NCBI GenBank assembly: GCA_018700525.1
Contig: JABITN010000157.1
Coordinates: 1 to 64,000, forward strand
DNA: 64,000 nucleotides
Reading direction: 5' to 3'
Source: Opitutales bacterium
Lineage (GTDB): Bacteria; Verrucomicrobiota; Verrucomicrobiia; Opitutales; Opitutaceae
In this document: positions 28,387 to 37,000 of the stretch, in pieces
How the letters are laid out: the number at the start of each line of letters is the position of its first letter
How positions within the stretch are numbered: the first letter of the stretch is position 1
Notes under the pieces: generated by a model
The model's database searches: none
What the model saw: only the letters and a program-made list of their open reading frames with translations
What the model was told of the DNA's origin: nothing
Translations under genes and position numbers: made by a program

Positions 28387-29114
28387 AATCTTCACGATTG
28401 CTTCAATCCTTCGCTCTTCTCGCGCTAGCCGGATTCTCCCAAGCGGCAAGCGCTCAAGAATCGATCAACGTCCACCTGGAGCCAAACGCCAAATCCACCC
28501 TCATCGGCAAATTGGATTCGCGCTCGCTCTCCGTAAACGCGGAGTGGCCCAAGGACCGGAAACCCGTCTCCAATTGGCAACCGATCTATTATAGGGGAGA
28601 GTTTCTCGTGTATTTGGATAGCTACGACCTTGGCAAAAACAACCTGCCCGCTCCTGGTTCGCATTACTTGCTAGGACCTTCCAAAAACGCCCCCGTGCTC
28701 GCTATCGCAACGGATGAGGACAAAGCCGAGATTATCACAATCGACCCGCGCTACTGTCACATCAATTTAGAGACCATCGTTCTTGGATACATCGAAGATG
28801 ATGCGGCTCCTCCGCCAGCATTGCTAACTGCGACCCTACCAGCAGAACTTCCCAGTGCCAACGAGGCAATCAAGACGTTCGAAGGAATTCTCGTTTCGAC
28901 TACTTCGTTCGAATCCGCACGAACCGGCTATCGTTTCAAACTCATCAACACCGACAACAAGACGATTGCTTTCGTTGATCCAAGCAGTTTGCCCGAATAC
29001 ATCATTTTCGCCGACTACATTAACGCCAAAACGATCGCTTCCGGAAAGTTGATGTCAGGTTCTGACGAGGGCGACCTCATCCTAAACATACAAAGCTTAA
29101 AAAAGAAACATTAG
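28383..29114 (+). CDS. secreted protein of unknown function
   Basis: I do not recognise this 243-residue protein. It begins with a clear signal peptide (MKSSRLLQSFALLALAGFSQAASAQES, cleavage likely after ASA) and has no other membrane segment. A segment near residues 30-75 (INVHLEPNAKSTLIGKLDSRSL) looks like the start of a bacterial SH3-type beta fold, with VYLDSYDLGKN after it. The rest is mixed beta. There is a single mature Cys (YCHINLET). It overlaps the pseudouridine synthase gene by 4 bp and is 41 bp before folD. Periplasmic location is inferred from the signal peptide. Confidence 0.8.
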   Translation: MKSSRLLQSFALLALAGFSQAASAQESINVHLEPNAKSTLIGKLDSRSLSVNAEWPKDRKPVSNWQPIYYRGEFLVYLDSYDLGKNNLPAPGSHYLLGPSKNAPVLAIATDEDKAEIITIDPRYCHINLETIVLGYIEDDAAPPPALLTATLPAELPSANEAIKTFEGILVSTTSFESARTGYRFKLINTDNKTIAFVDPSSLPEYIIFADYINAKTIASGKLMSGSDEGDLILNIQSLKKKH

Positions 29115-29155
29115 GGTTTTCAATGAGACCATTTTAGCCATAGCTAGAGTCCGCA

Positions 29156-30031
29156 ATGAAAGCAATCGACGGCAAAAAGATCGCGAGCGACATCGTTGAT
29201 GAGCTCACCGTTAGTACAGCCTCCATCCAAGGCCCCAAACCATGCATCGCGTTCGTTCGCGTCGGCGAAGACCCTGCATCGGTTTCCTATGTACGAGGAA
29301 AAAACAGGACCGCCGAGAAAATTGGAATCACTCCTATCTTATGCGCTTTCGAAAATTCGATTTCGCAAGAAACGCTGAATGCTAAAATCGACGCACTCAA
29401 TGCGGACCCTTCGGTCAACGGTATCCTAGTCCAGTCCCCCCTTCCTTCGCACTTAGACGAACAATCGGCATTCAACCGCATTGATCCGACAAAAGACGTC
29501 GACGGATTCCACGTCGTCAACGCAGGGCGCGTCGTCCAGGAAGATGCCAATGGTTTTGTTTCCTGTACGCCAGCGGGCATCATTGAAATTTGCCAACGCG
29601 AGGGTATCAGCCTTGAAGGCAAGCACGTCGTCGTCATCGGTCGAAGCCTCATCGTCGGAAAAACCTTTGCTTTGCTCGCCATGCAAAACGGGCCGCAAGC
29701 AAATGCTACCGTCACAGTTTGCCACTCACGCACGCGCAACCTAAAGGAAATCACCCGGCAAGCAGACATACTCGTCGCCGCGATCGGAAGACCTGAAATG
29801 GTAACCGGCGACATGATCAAAGACGGTGCCATCGTGATCGACGTCGGGATCAATCGCGTCGGAGATGCATCCAAGAAAAAAGGATACAAACTAGTCGGTG
29901 ACGTCAATTTTGCCGAAGCCGAACCCATCGCATCTCGAATCACTCCGGTTCCTGGAGGCGTTGGACCCATGACCGTCGCAATGCTCATGAAAAATACGGT
30001 CAAAGCCTACGAGCTGCAAAACCAGAAATAA
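29156..30031 (+). CDS. folD: methylenetetrahydrofolate dehydrogenase / cyclohydrolase
   Basis: Converts 5,10-methylene-THF to 10-formyl-THF in two steps, feeding purine and fMet synthesis. The 291-residue chain has the catalytic Tyr-Lys segment [15 protein letters not shown], the substrate motif [31 protein letters not shown], the nucleotide motif [19 protein letters not shown], and the C-terminal [15 protein letters not shown]. All are diagnostic. The [10 protein letters not shown] form is slightly changed to GKT at its end. Confidence 0.96.
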   Translation: MKAIDGKKIASDIVDELTVSTASIQGPKPCIAFVRVGEDPASVSYVRGKNRTAEKIGITPILCAFENSISQETLNAKIDALNADPSVNGILVQSPLPSHLDEQSAFNRIDPTKDVDGFHVVNAGRVVQEDANGFVSCTPAGIIEICQREGISLEGKHVVVIGRSLIVGKTFALLAMQNGPQANATVTVCHSRTRNLKEITRQADILVAAIGRPEMVTGDMIKDGAIVIDVGINRVGDASKKKGYKLVGDVNFAEAEPIASRITPVPGGVGPMTVAMLMKNTVKAYELQNQK

Positions 30032-30072
30032 GCCTTTTCTCACCCATCGTCCCATCCCCTTTCAAAGGAAAA

Positions 30073-31200
30073 ATGACCAAATCACCCAATCCCAATCGAA
30101 CTATTCTAGTAGTCGACGATGAACCGGTAAACATCCAACTCCTCAAACGAAAACTCGAATGGGACGGTATGAAAGTGCTTACAGCGGACAATGCACAGAC
30201 TTGCTTAGATATCGCCAGAACCGAAGAACCCGACCTTATTCTACTCGACGTAATGATGCCAGGAATGGACGGTTTGGAGGTTTGCCACAAACTCCGCGAA
30301 AATGATCGAACCAAAGGAATACCTGTCATCTTCGTAACCGCCCAAAATTCCAAAGCAGGTAAACTCGAAGGCCTCCAAGCCGGTGCAGTGGATTATATAA
30401 CCAAGCCGATCGACCTTGAAGAAACTACGGCTCGCGTTCGCACGCAATTGAACTACCTCGCAATCAATCAAGAAAACGTCGAGCTGACTCGTCGCCTTGG
30501 AGAATCCCGGCGCACTGCTGCAGTTGGAGCGCTGACTCAAGGCATCGCCCACAATTTAAATAATATGCTCGGTGTCGTCATGGGTTACATGGAGCTAGCC
30601 AAGGCAAATAGCGGCGATCCCGAAAAGGTTTTGAAAAACATAGCCCGCGTCGAAAACGCAAGCAACCGAATCGTCGGCATCATCAAACAGCTAAGCACCG
30701 TCGCATTCACCACTCGACTCGCCCTGCACAGCATGTCAGTCGATCGCCTGATCACGGGAAGTGTACACCGGGCTCAAGAGGAAATCGGCGAGAAGTTCAC
30801 CGTCACGATTCTCAACGACATCAAAGAGAAAACAATTCGGACGAATATCGAAGCCGTTGAAGACGCCCTCTCCAAACTGCTCATCAACGCTTGGGAAAGT
30901 TACGATCCCGACGTGCAATCACGTCCCATTTATCTCCGATCGAGAACGCTCGAGGACGGCTCGGCTTTGGAATTTATAATCGAAGACCAAGGCTCCGGAA
31001 TTGATCCTGAAATCGAAGACAACATATTCGAACCATTCGTCAGTACGAAGAACACAGTTGGCGTCGGCATGGGACTCACCATTGCCCGACACGCGATTCG
31101 CACGCTCGGCGGCGAAGTGATGATTCGCCCCGGCGCTCACCGAGGAGCTATCGTCACGTTCGACCATCCTCTAACCAAAGAAACGAATCTCCATACATGA
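30073..31200 (+). CDS. receiver-histidine kinase hybrid
   Basis: A 375-residue soluble signalling protein with reversed domain order. The receiver domain (about 8-125) has DDE, the phospho-acceptor Asp in LILLDVMMPGMDGLE, and the conserved Thr and Lys (FVTAQNS; DYITKPID). A kinase module follows: an H-box-like GIAHNLNNMLGVVMGYMELA near 160-180 and an ATPase domain with LLINAWESYD, EDQGSGIDPEIEDNIFEPF and GMGLTIARHAI. No membrane segment or sensor domain is present, so its input is probably phosphorylation of the receiver by a partner. Its stop overlaps the proC start by 4 bp, an unexpected coupling to proline synthesis. Confidence 0.9.
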   Translation: MTKSPNPNRTILVVDDEPVNIQLLKRKLEWDGMKVLTADNAQTCLDIARTEEPDLILLDVMMPGMDGLEVCHKLRENDRTKGIPVIFVTAQNSKAGKLEGLQAGAVDYITKPIDLEETTARVRTQLNYLAINQENVELTRRLGESRRTAAVGALTQGIAHNLNNMLGVVMGYMELAKANSGDPEKVLKNIARVENASNRIVGIIKQLSTVAFTTRLALHSMSVDRLITGSVHRAQEEIGEKFTVTILNDIKEKTIRTNIEAVEDALSKLLINAWESYDPDVQSRPIYLRSRTLEDGSALEFIIEDQGSGIDPEIEDNIFEPFVSTKNTVGVGMGLTIARHAIRTLGGEVMIRPGAHRGAIVTFDHPLTKETNLHT

Positions 31201-31997
31201 TCACCGGATTTATCGGAGCAGGTAATCTTGCCAGAGCTATTGTAATCGGGCTACTTGATAAACGCGTTCTAGGCTCCGACGAGCTACTCTGTGCTTCAGG
31301 CACCGGTGCGACCGCTCAATCGCTTTCCCAAGAAACCGGCATCGGTCTCGCTTCTTCGAGAATCGATTTGATCAAACGCTCGCAAACGATTGTGCTGGCA
31401 TTCAAACCCCAGCATTTGGATACGATCACGAGCGAAGAAAGCGCGGTCGCCCAAAACAATCTCGTCATATCCGTCCTAGCTGGGTGCACCCTCGAATCGC
31501 TCCAAGCCGCATTTCCTCACGCACGAAATATCGTTCGCGTCATGCCCAACACTCCCTCCCGCATTAGCAAAGGCGTCAGTGCTTTTTGTTTCCAACAGCC
31601 GCCGAGCGACGAAGACCGTCAATTTGTAGAAAACCTTCTCAAAGCCTTGGGCACTTGCTACGAAGTACAAGAATCTCAAATGCACATCGTTACCGCTGTC
31701 AGCGGCTGCGGCCCAGCAGTTTTTTTTCAATTCATTGACCACATTGCGCAAGCCGCCGAAAAACGCGGCCTAGAGCACGACCTCGCTGCCACCCTAGCGA
31801 TTGAAACCGGCTTGGGCTCCTTGCAACTGATGCAGCGAAGCAACCAAGCTCCATCGCAATTGGTCGATGAAGTTGTCTCTCCAAATGGAGTGACTCATGC
31901 CTTGTTAACCAGCCTCGCTGACAGCGATTGGTCTGGAATCATCGACACCGCGATCGAAGCAGCAGTGAACCGATCAACCGAACTCTCAAAGACTTAA
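31197..31997 (+). CDS. proC: pyrroline-5-carboxylate reductase
   Basis: Last step of proline synthesis, reducing pyrroline-5-carboxylate with NAD(P)H. The 266-residue protein begins ITGFIGAGNLARAIVIGLL (Rossmann motif), has FKPQHLD, RVMPNTPSRISKGVSAF, and the C-terminal VVSPNGVTHALLTSL, where the family usually has SPGGTT. The start ATG overlaps the upstream kinase gene, with no gap. A bidirectional hairpin follows its stop. Confidence 0.94.
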   Translation: MITGFIGAGNLARAIVIGLLDKRVLGSDELLCASGTGATAQSLSQETGIGLASSRIDLIKRSQTIVLAFKPQHLDTITSEESAVAQNNLVISVLAGCTLESLQAAFPHARNIVRVMPNTPSRISKGVSAFCFQQPPSDEDRQFVENLLKALGTCYEVQESQMHIVTAVSGCGPAVFFQFIDHIAQAAEKRGLEHDLAATLAIETGLGSLQLMQRSNQAPSQLVDEVVSPNGVTHALLTSLADSDWSGIIDTAIEAAVNRSTELSKT

Positions 31998-32020
31998 TAA
32001 AAGCCGCCTATACAGCGGCT
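31992..32020 (-). terminator. terminator at the end of the act operon, shared with proC
   Basis: AGCCGC (32002-32007) and GCGGCT (32015-32020) form a hairpin with a 7-nt loop. In the leftward direction it is followed by TTTTATT, a proper terminator tail for the respiratory operon that ends at 32028. It may also end the rightward proC transcript, although the T-tract is weaker on that side. Confidence 0.75.
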
Positions 32021-32027
32021 CATCAAC

Positions 32028-32696
32028 CTATTGGAAATAGGAATTTAATTCTTCAGCAGTCCATGGATCGCGGCTGCCAATTTCGCCACGCACTCCGGCA
32101 ACGTCATCCTTGGTCACTTCGCTACTTTCATTACCCCAATTCTTGCGAATGAACGTAACTAAGCCTGCTATTTCCTGATCCTTGAGACCACCATAAGCAG
32201 CCATGTTGCCATTGTACTCGGAGCCCTTTACAGTAACCGGTCCAACGAGACCCGATAAGAGAACCTTCGTAGTTAAAGTCGAATCTTCGATCTTCACGTA
32301 TTCCGAACCGGCGAGCGGTGGAAACTGTCCAGGAAGGCCTTCCCCATTCGCTTGATGACAACCAACACAAGCCATCGTAGTGTAAAGCTTCTCTCCGATC
32401 GCGTAATAGTCATAAACGATCGGCCCTCTAGGGCGTTCGAGCCAATCATTATACAAAGCAATATCCGTACGCTCGTGAAGATACATCTGAGGGTTTTGCT
32501 CACCCATGTAACGGCGTTGGTAAAACCAGCCGAAAATGAATACGATGATCAATGCAAACGCAGTAGTAAACAGTACCGGTGATGCCACGAAAAACGGTTC
32601 GCGACGAATACGCGTGTGCGTCTTGAGGATGCTCTCGTCACTAGCGAGGCCTTCGTCTACTCCCGAAATAGTGTGATTTTGTAATTCGTCACTCAT
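32028..32696 (-). CDS. membrane-anchored monoheme cytochrome c (CcoP-like position)
   Basis: An electron carrier on the outer face of the cytoplasmic membrane. The 222-residue protein has one N-terminal transmembrane helix (about 37-58) and one heme c site CVGCH (110-114), followed by NGEGLPGQFPPLAGSEY and a likely axial Met in YNGNMAAYGGL. It occupies the place of CcoP after ccoN- and ccoO-like genes but has one heme, not two. It also resembles the cytochrome c domain of caa3 oxidases. It is the last gene of the operon, one base overlapping the CcoO-like gene, and is followed by a terminator. Confidence 0.88.
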   Translation of the reverse strand: MSDELQNHTISGVDEGLASDESILKTHTRIRREPFFVASPVLFTTAFALIIVFIFGWFYQRRYMGEQNPQMYLHERTDIALYNDWLERPRGPIVYDYYAIGEKLYTTMACVGCHQANGEGLPGQFPPLAGSEYVKIEDSTLTTKVLLSGLVGPVTVKGSEYNGNMAAYGGLKDQEIAGLVTFIRKNWGNESSEVTKDDVAGVRGEIGSRDPWTAEELNSYFQ

Positions 32697-33358
32697 TACT
32701 TCGCATTCTCCAACGCTACGCTCAATTCCTCGGACATTACGTCGTTGGACTTTGGTGCTTCTTTCAGATCATAAGTCACTTTCAGACTCTTCATGTACGC
32801 AACCAAGGCTTCCGCTTTGCGCGATGGGATAACCTCGTATCCATCCGCCACAGCATATTCAGCAGGCAACTTCAAAGCGCGACTCGTCGCCTCGCCCACG
32901 ATTTCTCTCGTTTCGAAAAGAAACGGCATCGCCGGCATATTAGAACCTTTCGAAGTGATATCCGGGTTATAAAAATGAAGCATGTGCCAACTCGCATCGG
33001 TCTGCCGTTTGCCGACGTTCGAAAGATCCGGTCCCAATCGCGAATTCCCGATAAGAACTGGCGTTTCATCGAGGTAATCACGAGCAACCGACTGGCGCTC
33101 TCCCCAGCCACGTTCCAGATCGAAACCCGCTGCAACGCGCACTTGCTGCGTATGGCAAGCGATGCATCCAAATTCTTGATATACAAGTTTACCCTGCGCG
33201 GCACCGCCCTTAATTCCGATTGGCAGTCGTCCGCCTTGTTCCGCATCGAATATCGGAGACAAATGACCGGTTTCTTGAATCGGTTTATTGATTACCAAAG
33301 CCCACGTTAAGGACAGAATGATAAAGACCCCTAGAAAAATGAATGGTCCGCGATTCAT
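32696..33358 (-). CDS. CcoO-like monoheme cytochrome c
   Basis: Similar to the membrane-bound monoheme subunit (CcoO) of cbb3 oxidases. The 220-residue protein has an N-terminal membrane helix (about 5-24), heme site CIACH (65-69) followed by TQQVR, the family blocks ERGWGERQSVARDYL, IGNSRLGPDLSNVG and HMLHFYNPDI, and a likely axial Met in SNMPAMPFLF. CcoO normally passes electrons to CcoN. Here the CcoN-like partner lacks its metal ligands, so the receiver of the electrons is unclear. It overlaps the upstream CcoN-like gene by 4 bp. Confidence 0.9.
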   Translation of the reverse strand: MNRGPFIFLGVFIILSLTWALVINKPIQETGHLSPIFDAEQGGRLPIGIKGGAAQGKLVYQEFGCIACHTQQVRVAAGFDLERGWGERQSVARDYLDETPVLIGNSRLGPDLSNVGKRQTDASWHMLHFYNPDITSKGSNMPAMPFLFETREIVGEATSRALKLPAEYAVADGYEVIPSRKAEALVAYMKSLKVTYDLKEAPKSNDVMSEELSVALENAK

Positions 33359-34836
33359 GAAGCAGTGTACTCCAACTCTGGAGCCTCTTCTATAAGGCTA
33401 GTTGACGCTTCTTTTTTGGAACGCGCTGAAAGGAGCATCCAGAAAAAGGTTACATTATAGGCAATCGCTCCTACCAAAATGAACGATAGTCCCGTGGACG
33501 CTAGGAAATAGCTGCTCCGCATCGTATTCACAACTGCAAGCATATCCGCAGTGCTGCCGTTGATCAACTCTCCTTGCTGAATGCCGCCAGATATCGATCC
33601 AATGCATAGAAGAACCAAACCCATGCCATGTGCCCAGAATTGCAAATCGACCAAAGTCGGAGAAGGGAATTCCTTATTAAGCAATCGTGGCAAAATAAAG
33701 TAACTCGCTCCGGTAAAAACCATTCCTGCGAAACCGAACAATGCGAGTTGGTTTACACCCGATTCGAAAATCGAGAACTGCACGACTTCCTGAGAACCGC
33801 GCAACGCGCCGAAACTCTTGAACAACATAGTCACAATAAACGAAAGTACTCCAGCGATTAAGAAACGTGCCGATGCCGTATCCCAGATCTTGCTGAATCG
33901 ACTCAACAAACTTCCTAAAAATTGAATCGAGAACGTCGTCGTCGGAAGTAGTAGCCCGAACGTTGCGATCACTCCGACCGAAGCGACCCAAACAGGAATG
34001 GGGCCGTTAACCATTTTAGCTGTACCTGCTACGCTTGCGAAAAGAATCCAGCTCCAAAACGCTATACCCGTGTATCGGTAACCCACAACCGCGATACCCA
34101 ATGTCTTTGGAATTAAATAATAAATGGTCGCGAACGCCAGGGGAGCAATCAATAGACCGAACACATTCTCGGCATACCACGCGCTAACCAATGTCTGAAA
34201 CGCTCCTTGAGCCGGCGAGCACACCAACATGATCTGCGCCGCGCTGTAAATCCAAGCGAATGAAAAAAGAGCCGTTAAAATCCACCATTGGGAAGCGTAA
34301 GTCGTACGCTGAACGCGGGCCCGAAAAGCCATTGCACACCACAGACCAATTCCCAAAAAGGAAATGAATAAGATTGGAGCCGTGTAAGACGGAAACTCAA
34401 GCCACTTGTAAGGCAATTGATCGCCCAGTATAATACCAACCACTCCAATAACGACCGCCAAATTCCAAATCACTGTCGTAATCGTTAGAAAAACCCCTTG
34501 CTTCAATGGCGTTCCTCCAATTCTTGCCAGCAGAAAAACCGCACAACCGAGACCTGCATTGAAAAGCCATCCGTAAATGAGCGTATTCCAAAAGATCGGT
34601 TCGACCTTTCCGTAAGTCATGTACTGGCACTCCTCGATAAATCCAGGCGTATGCAATTTTATCGATGCAATCAGGCCAAAAACGGTCGCGATCAACATCC
34701 AAACAATAGATGCCTTGAAGATAGAGAGTAGCGGAAAGCGAATCGCCGCATCGATCGTGCGCTGCGCCTCGCGATTCTTCGCGTCGCCCTCGAGGTTCGA
34801 GCAAAGAGAAGAACAAAGATTGCCGATCAAATTCAT
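33355..34836 (-). CDS. CcoN-like membrane protein without heme/copper ligands
   Basis: A 493-residue polytopic membrane protein that follows the CcoN (cbb3 oxidase subunit I) pattern along most of its length. For example, TYGKVEPIFWNTLIYGW aligns with the CcoN helix that carries the heme b ligand, and SAWYAENVFGLL aligns with the helix of the first CuB His. But none of the six conserved histidines is present. The low-spin heme position is Phe/Trp (near residue 82), the CuB His is Glu223, the paired CuB histidines are Ala273-Lys274, and the heme b3/b pair region reads SIFESGVNQ (355-363). The whole protein has only two His (in KLHTP and FWAHG). It cannot be a normal oxygen reductase. It sits between the ACIII genes and the two cytochrome c genes, overlapping the CcoO-like gene. 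Family placement rests on my recall of CcoN sequences. Confidence 0.85.
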   Translation of the reverse strand: MNLIGNLCSSLCSNLEGDAKNREAQRTIDAAIRFPLLSIFKASIVWMLIATVFGLIASIKLHTPGFIEECQYMTYGKVEPIFWNTLIYGWLFNAGLGCAVFLLARIGGTPLKQGVFLTITTVIWNLAVVIGVVGIILGDQLPYKWLEFPSYTAPILFISFLGIGLWCAMAFRARVQRTTYASQWWILTALFSFAWIYSAAQIMLVCSPAQGAFQTLVSAWYAENVFGLLIAPLAFATIYYLIPKTLGIAVVGYRYTGIAFWSWILFASVAGTAKMVNGPIPVWVASVGVIATFGLLLPTTTFSIQFLGSLLSRFSKIWDTASARFLIAGVLSFIVTMLFKSFGALRGSQEVVQFSIFESGVNQLALFGFAGMVFTGASYFILPRLLNKEFPSPTLVDLQFWAHGMGLVLLCIGSISGGIQQGELINGSTADMLAVVNTMRSSYFLASTGLSFILVGAIAYNVTFFWMLLSARSKKEASTSLIEEAPELEYTAS

Positions 34837-34877
34837 TTTTGATTATCCGATTCGATAAAGAGTCTCGCTCGTCCGAA

Positions 34878-35156
34878 TTATTTCGAATTCTCCGAGACCA
34901 CCAAAGCTTTGGCTCGTTCGATAGGCAAACGAACCTTTCCTGCTGCCGCATCGATTACCGCGTAATCAGACAACTTGTCTGTGGCGGCAGCTTCATGTTC
35001 GGCAAGCGACGGACGTTCAACAGCTGGTTCGACCGTTTGGTCGTCAGAATTCAAATACGTAGCGTTCAATAGAAAATAGAAGATCAGGAACGATCCCAAG
35101 ATTGCGATTAGCGCGGGGAAGGCACTGCGTGATGGTGTTTGCGCGGTTTGGCTCAT
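34878..35156 (-). CDS. one-helix membrane protein linked to ACIII/cytochrome oxidase loci
   Basis: A 92-residue protein with one transmembrane helix (about 12-33), a variable acidic linker, and a short conserved-looking end: DYAVIDAAAGKVRLPIERAKALV. I recall the same signature (VD..AG.VR.PI..A) in small proteins next to cytochrome oxidase and SCO genes in several phyla; I know of no assigned function. It lies between actF and the CcoN-like gene with small gaps (10 and 41 bp), so it is part of the operon and probably an accessory subunit. Confidence 0.8.
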   Translation of the reverse strand: MSQTAQTPSRSAFPALIAILGSFLIFYFLLNATYLNSDDQTVEPAVERPSLAEHEAAATDKLSDYAVIDAAAGKVRLPIERAKALVVSENSK

Positions 35157-35166
35157 CGTTCGTCGA

Positions 35167-36390
35167 TTAGTGATTGTGATTCAAACATTCCTGGATGCGA
35201 GGATCGCGAATCGGAATGATCTTAGTCTTCTGAAAACTCGTCCAGTAAGCCCAGAGGAGAATCCCCCCGGCTCCAACGACTCCCGATATATACCAAATGA
35301 TATTCGTCGGATCAGAGAATAGTTGAAAAACCTCGCCGTGATCGTCTTTCAAGGACGGCAAAATATTGAAGTATCCATCGAGCAGGTTCATCGAAAGCAA
35401 CCAGCAAGCCATGAAGGTCATCGACTTGTAATTCGTCTTAAGCGGGAACTGTAACATGTAGAGGAACGGGAACAGGAAGTACCCAAAAATCAATAGCATG
35501 GAAATCGGCCACCAAAGCCCCTGCTCTCGGTCATTGTACCAAAACGTCTCTTCCGGAAGATTCGCATTCCAGATCAAGAAATACTGAGAGAAGGTAATGT
35601 AAGCCCAAAATACGGTGAAAGCGAAAGCCAAGGTTGCGACATCATGCAAATGCTTCGTATTGAGAATTCCCTTCAAAGGCCCCTTCGCTACGAGATAGGC
35701 GACGGTCAAAAGCATCACCGCGAGTGAAGCGCGCATCGCGCTAGCGAAGATCCAGACCCCGAACATGGTCGAATACCAGTGATACTCCAAACTCATGATC
35801 CAGTCGAACGCAGCAGCAGTCCAAGTAAGAGCAACCAAGATCAAACCGGCAGCAGCATGCTTACGGCTAGAGAATGTGTGCTTTGCTTCGCCGTCTTCGT
35901 CCTGAGCGAACGAATTGCGACGGAATGCCCATGCGAAATAAGACCAGATAACAAAGCAAAAGATCGCTCGCCCCCAGAAGAAACCTTCCGATAGCCACCA
36001 CGTCTTCTTTTGATAGAGAATATCGGTACCAACAGTACCGTGGCCATGTAGCGAAGCCGCATCATTCATCCATAACCAGAGAATTCCTTGGTCTTTTCCA
36101 AAGTAAGTCAAAGCGAACAGCGGAATGAACAGGATCCCCATATATGGGAGAGCCGAAATATAATGCTCCGCCTGGCGACGGACGATAACCGACCACTGAG
36201 CGTCGAATATGTGGTGAATCATCACCAAAAACAACATACCAATAGCGATCGACGTGATGAAGATCAGTCCGATCAGGTAAGACCAAGCGGCAATTTGCGT
36301 ATCAACGAAAAAACCGATCAGCGAAACTGCGAGTCCAGCCACTCCTATTAGGAGCCACTTTTTAGGATTTGGCGAAAAATCTGCGCTCAT
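35167..36390 (-). CDS. actF: alternative complex III subunit ActF
   Basis: Integral membrane subunit related to the NrfD/PsrC family, paralogous to ActC; both form the quinol-side membrane core of ACIII. The 407-residue chain has about ten hydrophobic helices and blocks typical of ActF such as VMIHHIFDAQWSVIVRRQAEH, TYFGKDQGILWLW, and DWIMSLEYHWYSTMFG, with FWAYITFSQYFLIWNANLPEE later. Position as the sixth act gene agrees. Its start overlaps actE by 4 bp. Confidence 0.93.
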   Translation of the reverse strand: MSADFSPNPKKWLLIGVAGLAVSLIGFFVDTQIAAWSYLIGLIFITSIAIGMLFLVMIHHIFDAQWSVIVRRQAEHYISALPYMGILFIPLFALTYFGKDQGILWLWMNDAASLHGHGTVGTDILYQKKTWWLSEGFFWGRAIFCFVIWSYFAWAFRRNSFAQDEDGEAKHTFSSRKHAAAGLILVALTWTAAAFDWIMSLEYHWYSTMFGVWIFASAMRASLAVMLLTVAYLVAKGPLKGILNTKHLHDVATLAFAFTVFWAYITFSQYFLIWNANLPEETFWYNDREQGLWWPISMLLIFGYFLFPFLYMLQFPLKTNYKSMTFMACWLLSMNLLDGYFNILPSLKDDHGEVFQLFSDPTNIIWYISGVVGAGGILLWAYWTSFQKTKIIPIRDPRIQECLNHNH

Positions 36391-36995
36391 AGTCCGAGCT
36401 CCTCTCTTTTAGCAGGAGTTAAATCTTTAGCGGAACCGTTCGCTGCGCGCTGCAAAGCGCGAACGTATAATACCACGTTCCAACGATCTTCGACGGAAAG
36501 ACGATCAGCGTATCCGTACATCAAACCTTTTCCGTTCTTAACCACGTCGTAAAGTTGTCCATCGGTATATTCGCTCAAACGAGCATCGGTCAAATTAGCA
36601 ACCGTCAACATACCGTACTTCTTGGTGATACCATCGCCATCGCCTGCGCCGCCGTGACAAACCGTGCAGTAAATATTGTAGCGATCCTCGCCGCGAGCAA
36701 TCGCGTCGTTATCGACTTCAATAGGAAAGCCCTTCCCGAAAGTCTCGCCGCGCTTGCCGGTCGCCAAATATTCATCCGCAATGTAAGTGCCTCGAGCAAT
36801 CGAGCCGTCCACTGGCAAACGATCCGTACGACCATCCGCAAAGAAACCGCTCTCCGCCTGCGGGTGATACTTCGGCATGCGATCCATGTCTGGAAAAACC
36901 TCAAGAGGCGGTTTGGTCGACTTGCTGCCGCGCGGACCGAGAATCGATACCATACCGACAACGCCTAGGATAAAAATTAGATATACGTAACGCAT
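36387..36995 (-). CDS. actE: alternative complex III subunit ActE, monoheme cytochrome c
   Basis: Heme c subunit of ACIII on the periplasmic side, probably one exit for electrons. The 202-residue protein has an N-terminal hydrophobic anchor or signal (3-20), blocks shared with ActE (EVFPDMDRMPKYHPQAES, GSIARGTYIADEY, GEDRYNIYCTVCHG), heme motif CTVCH and a later Met in GLMYGYADRL that may be the axial ligand. It lies between actD (5-bp gap) and actF (4-bp overlap). Confidence 0.93.
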   Translation of the reverse strand: MRYVYLIFILGVVGMVSILGPRGSKSTKPPLEVFPDMDRMPKYHPQAESGFFADGRTDRLPVDGSIARGTYIADEYLATGKRGETFGKGFPIEVDNDAIARGEDRYNIYCTVCHGGAGDGDGITKKYGMLTVANLTDARLSEYTDGQLYDVVKNGKGLMYGYADRLSVEDRWNVVLYVRALQRAANGSAKDLTPAKREELGL

Positions 36996-37000
36996 CGAAA

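Noticed and set aside
33355-34836. Calling the subunit I homologue a working cbb3 oxidase
   Set aside because: None of the six metal-ligand histidines is present.
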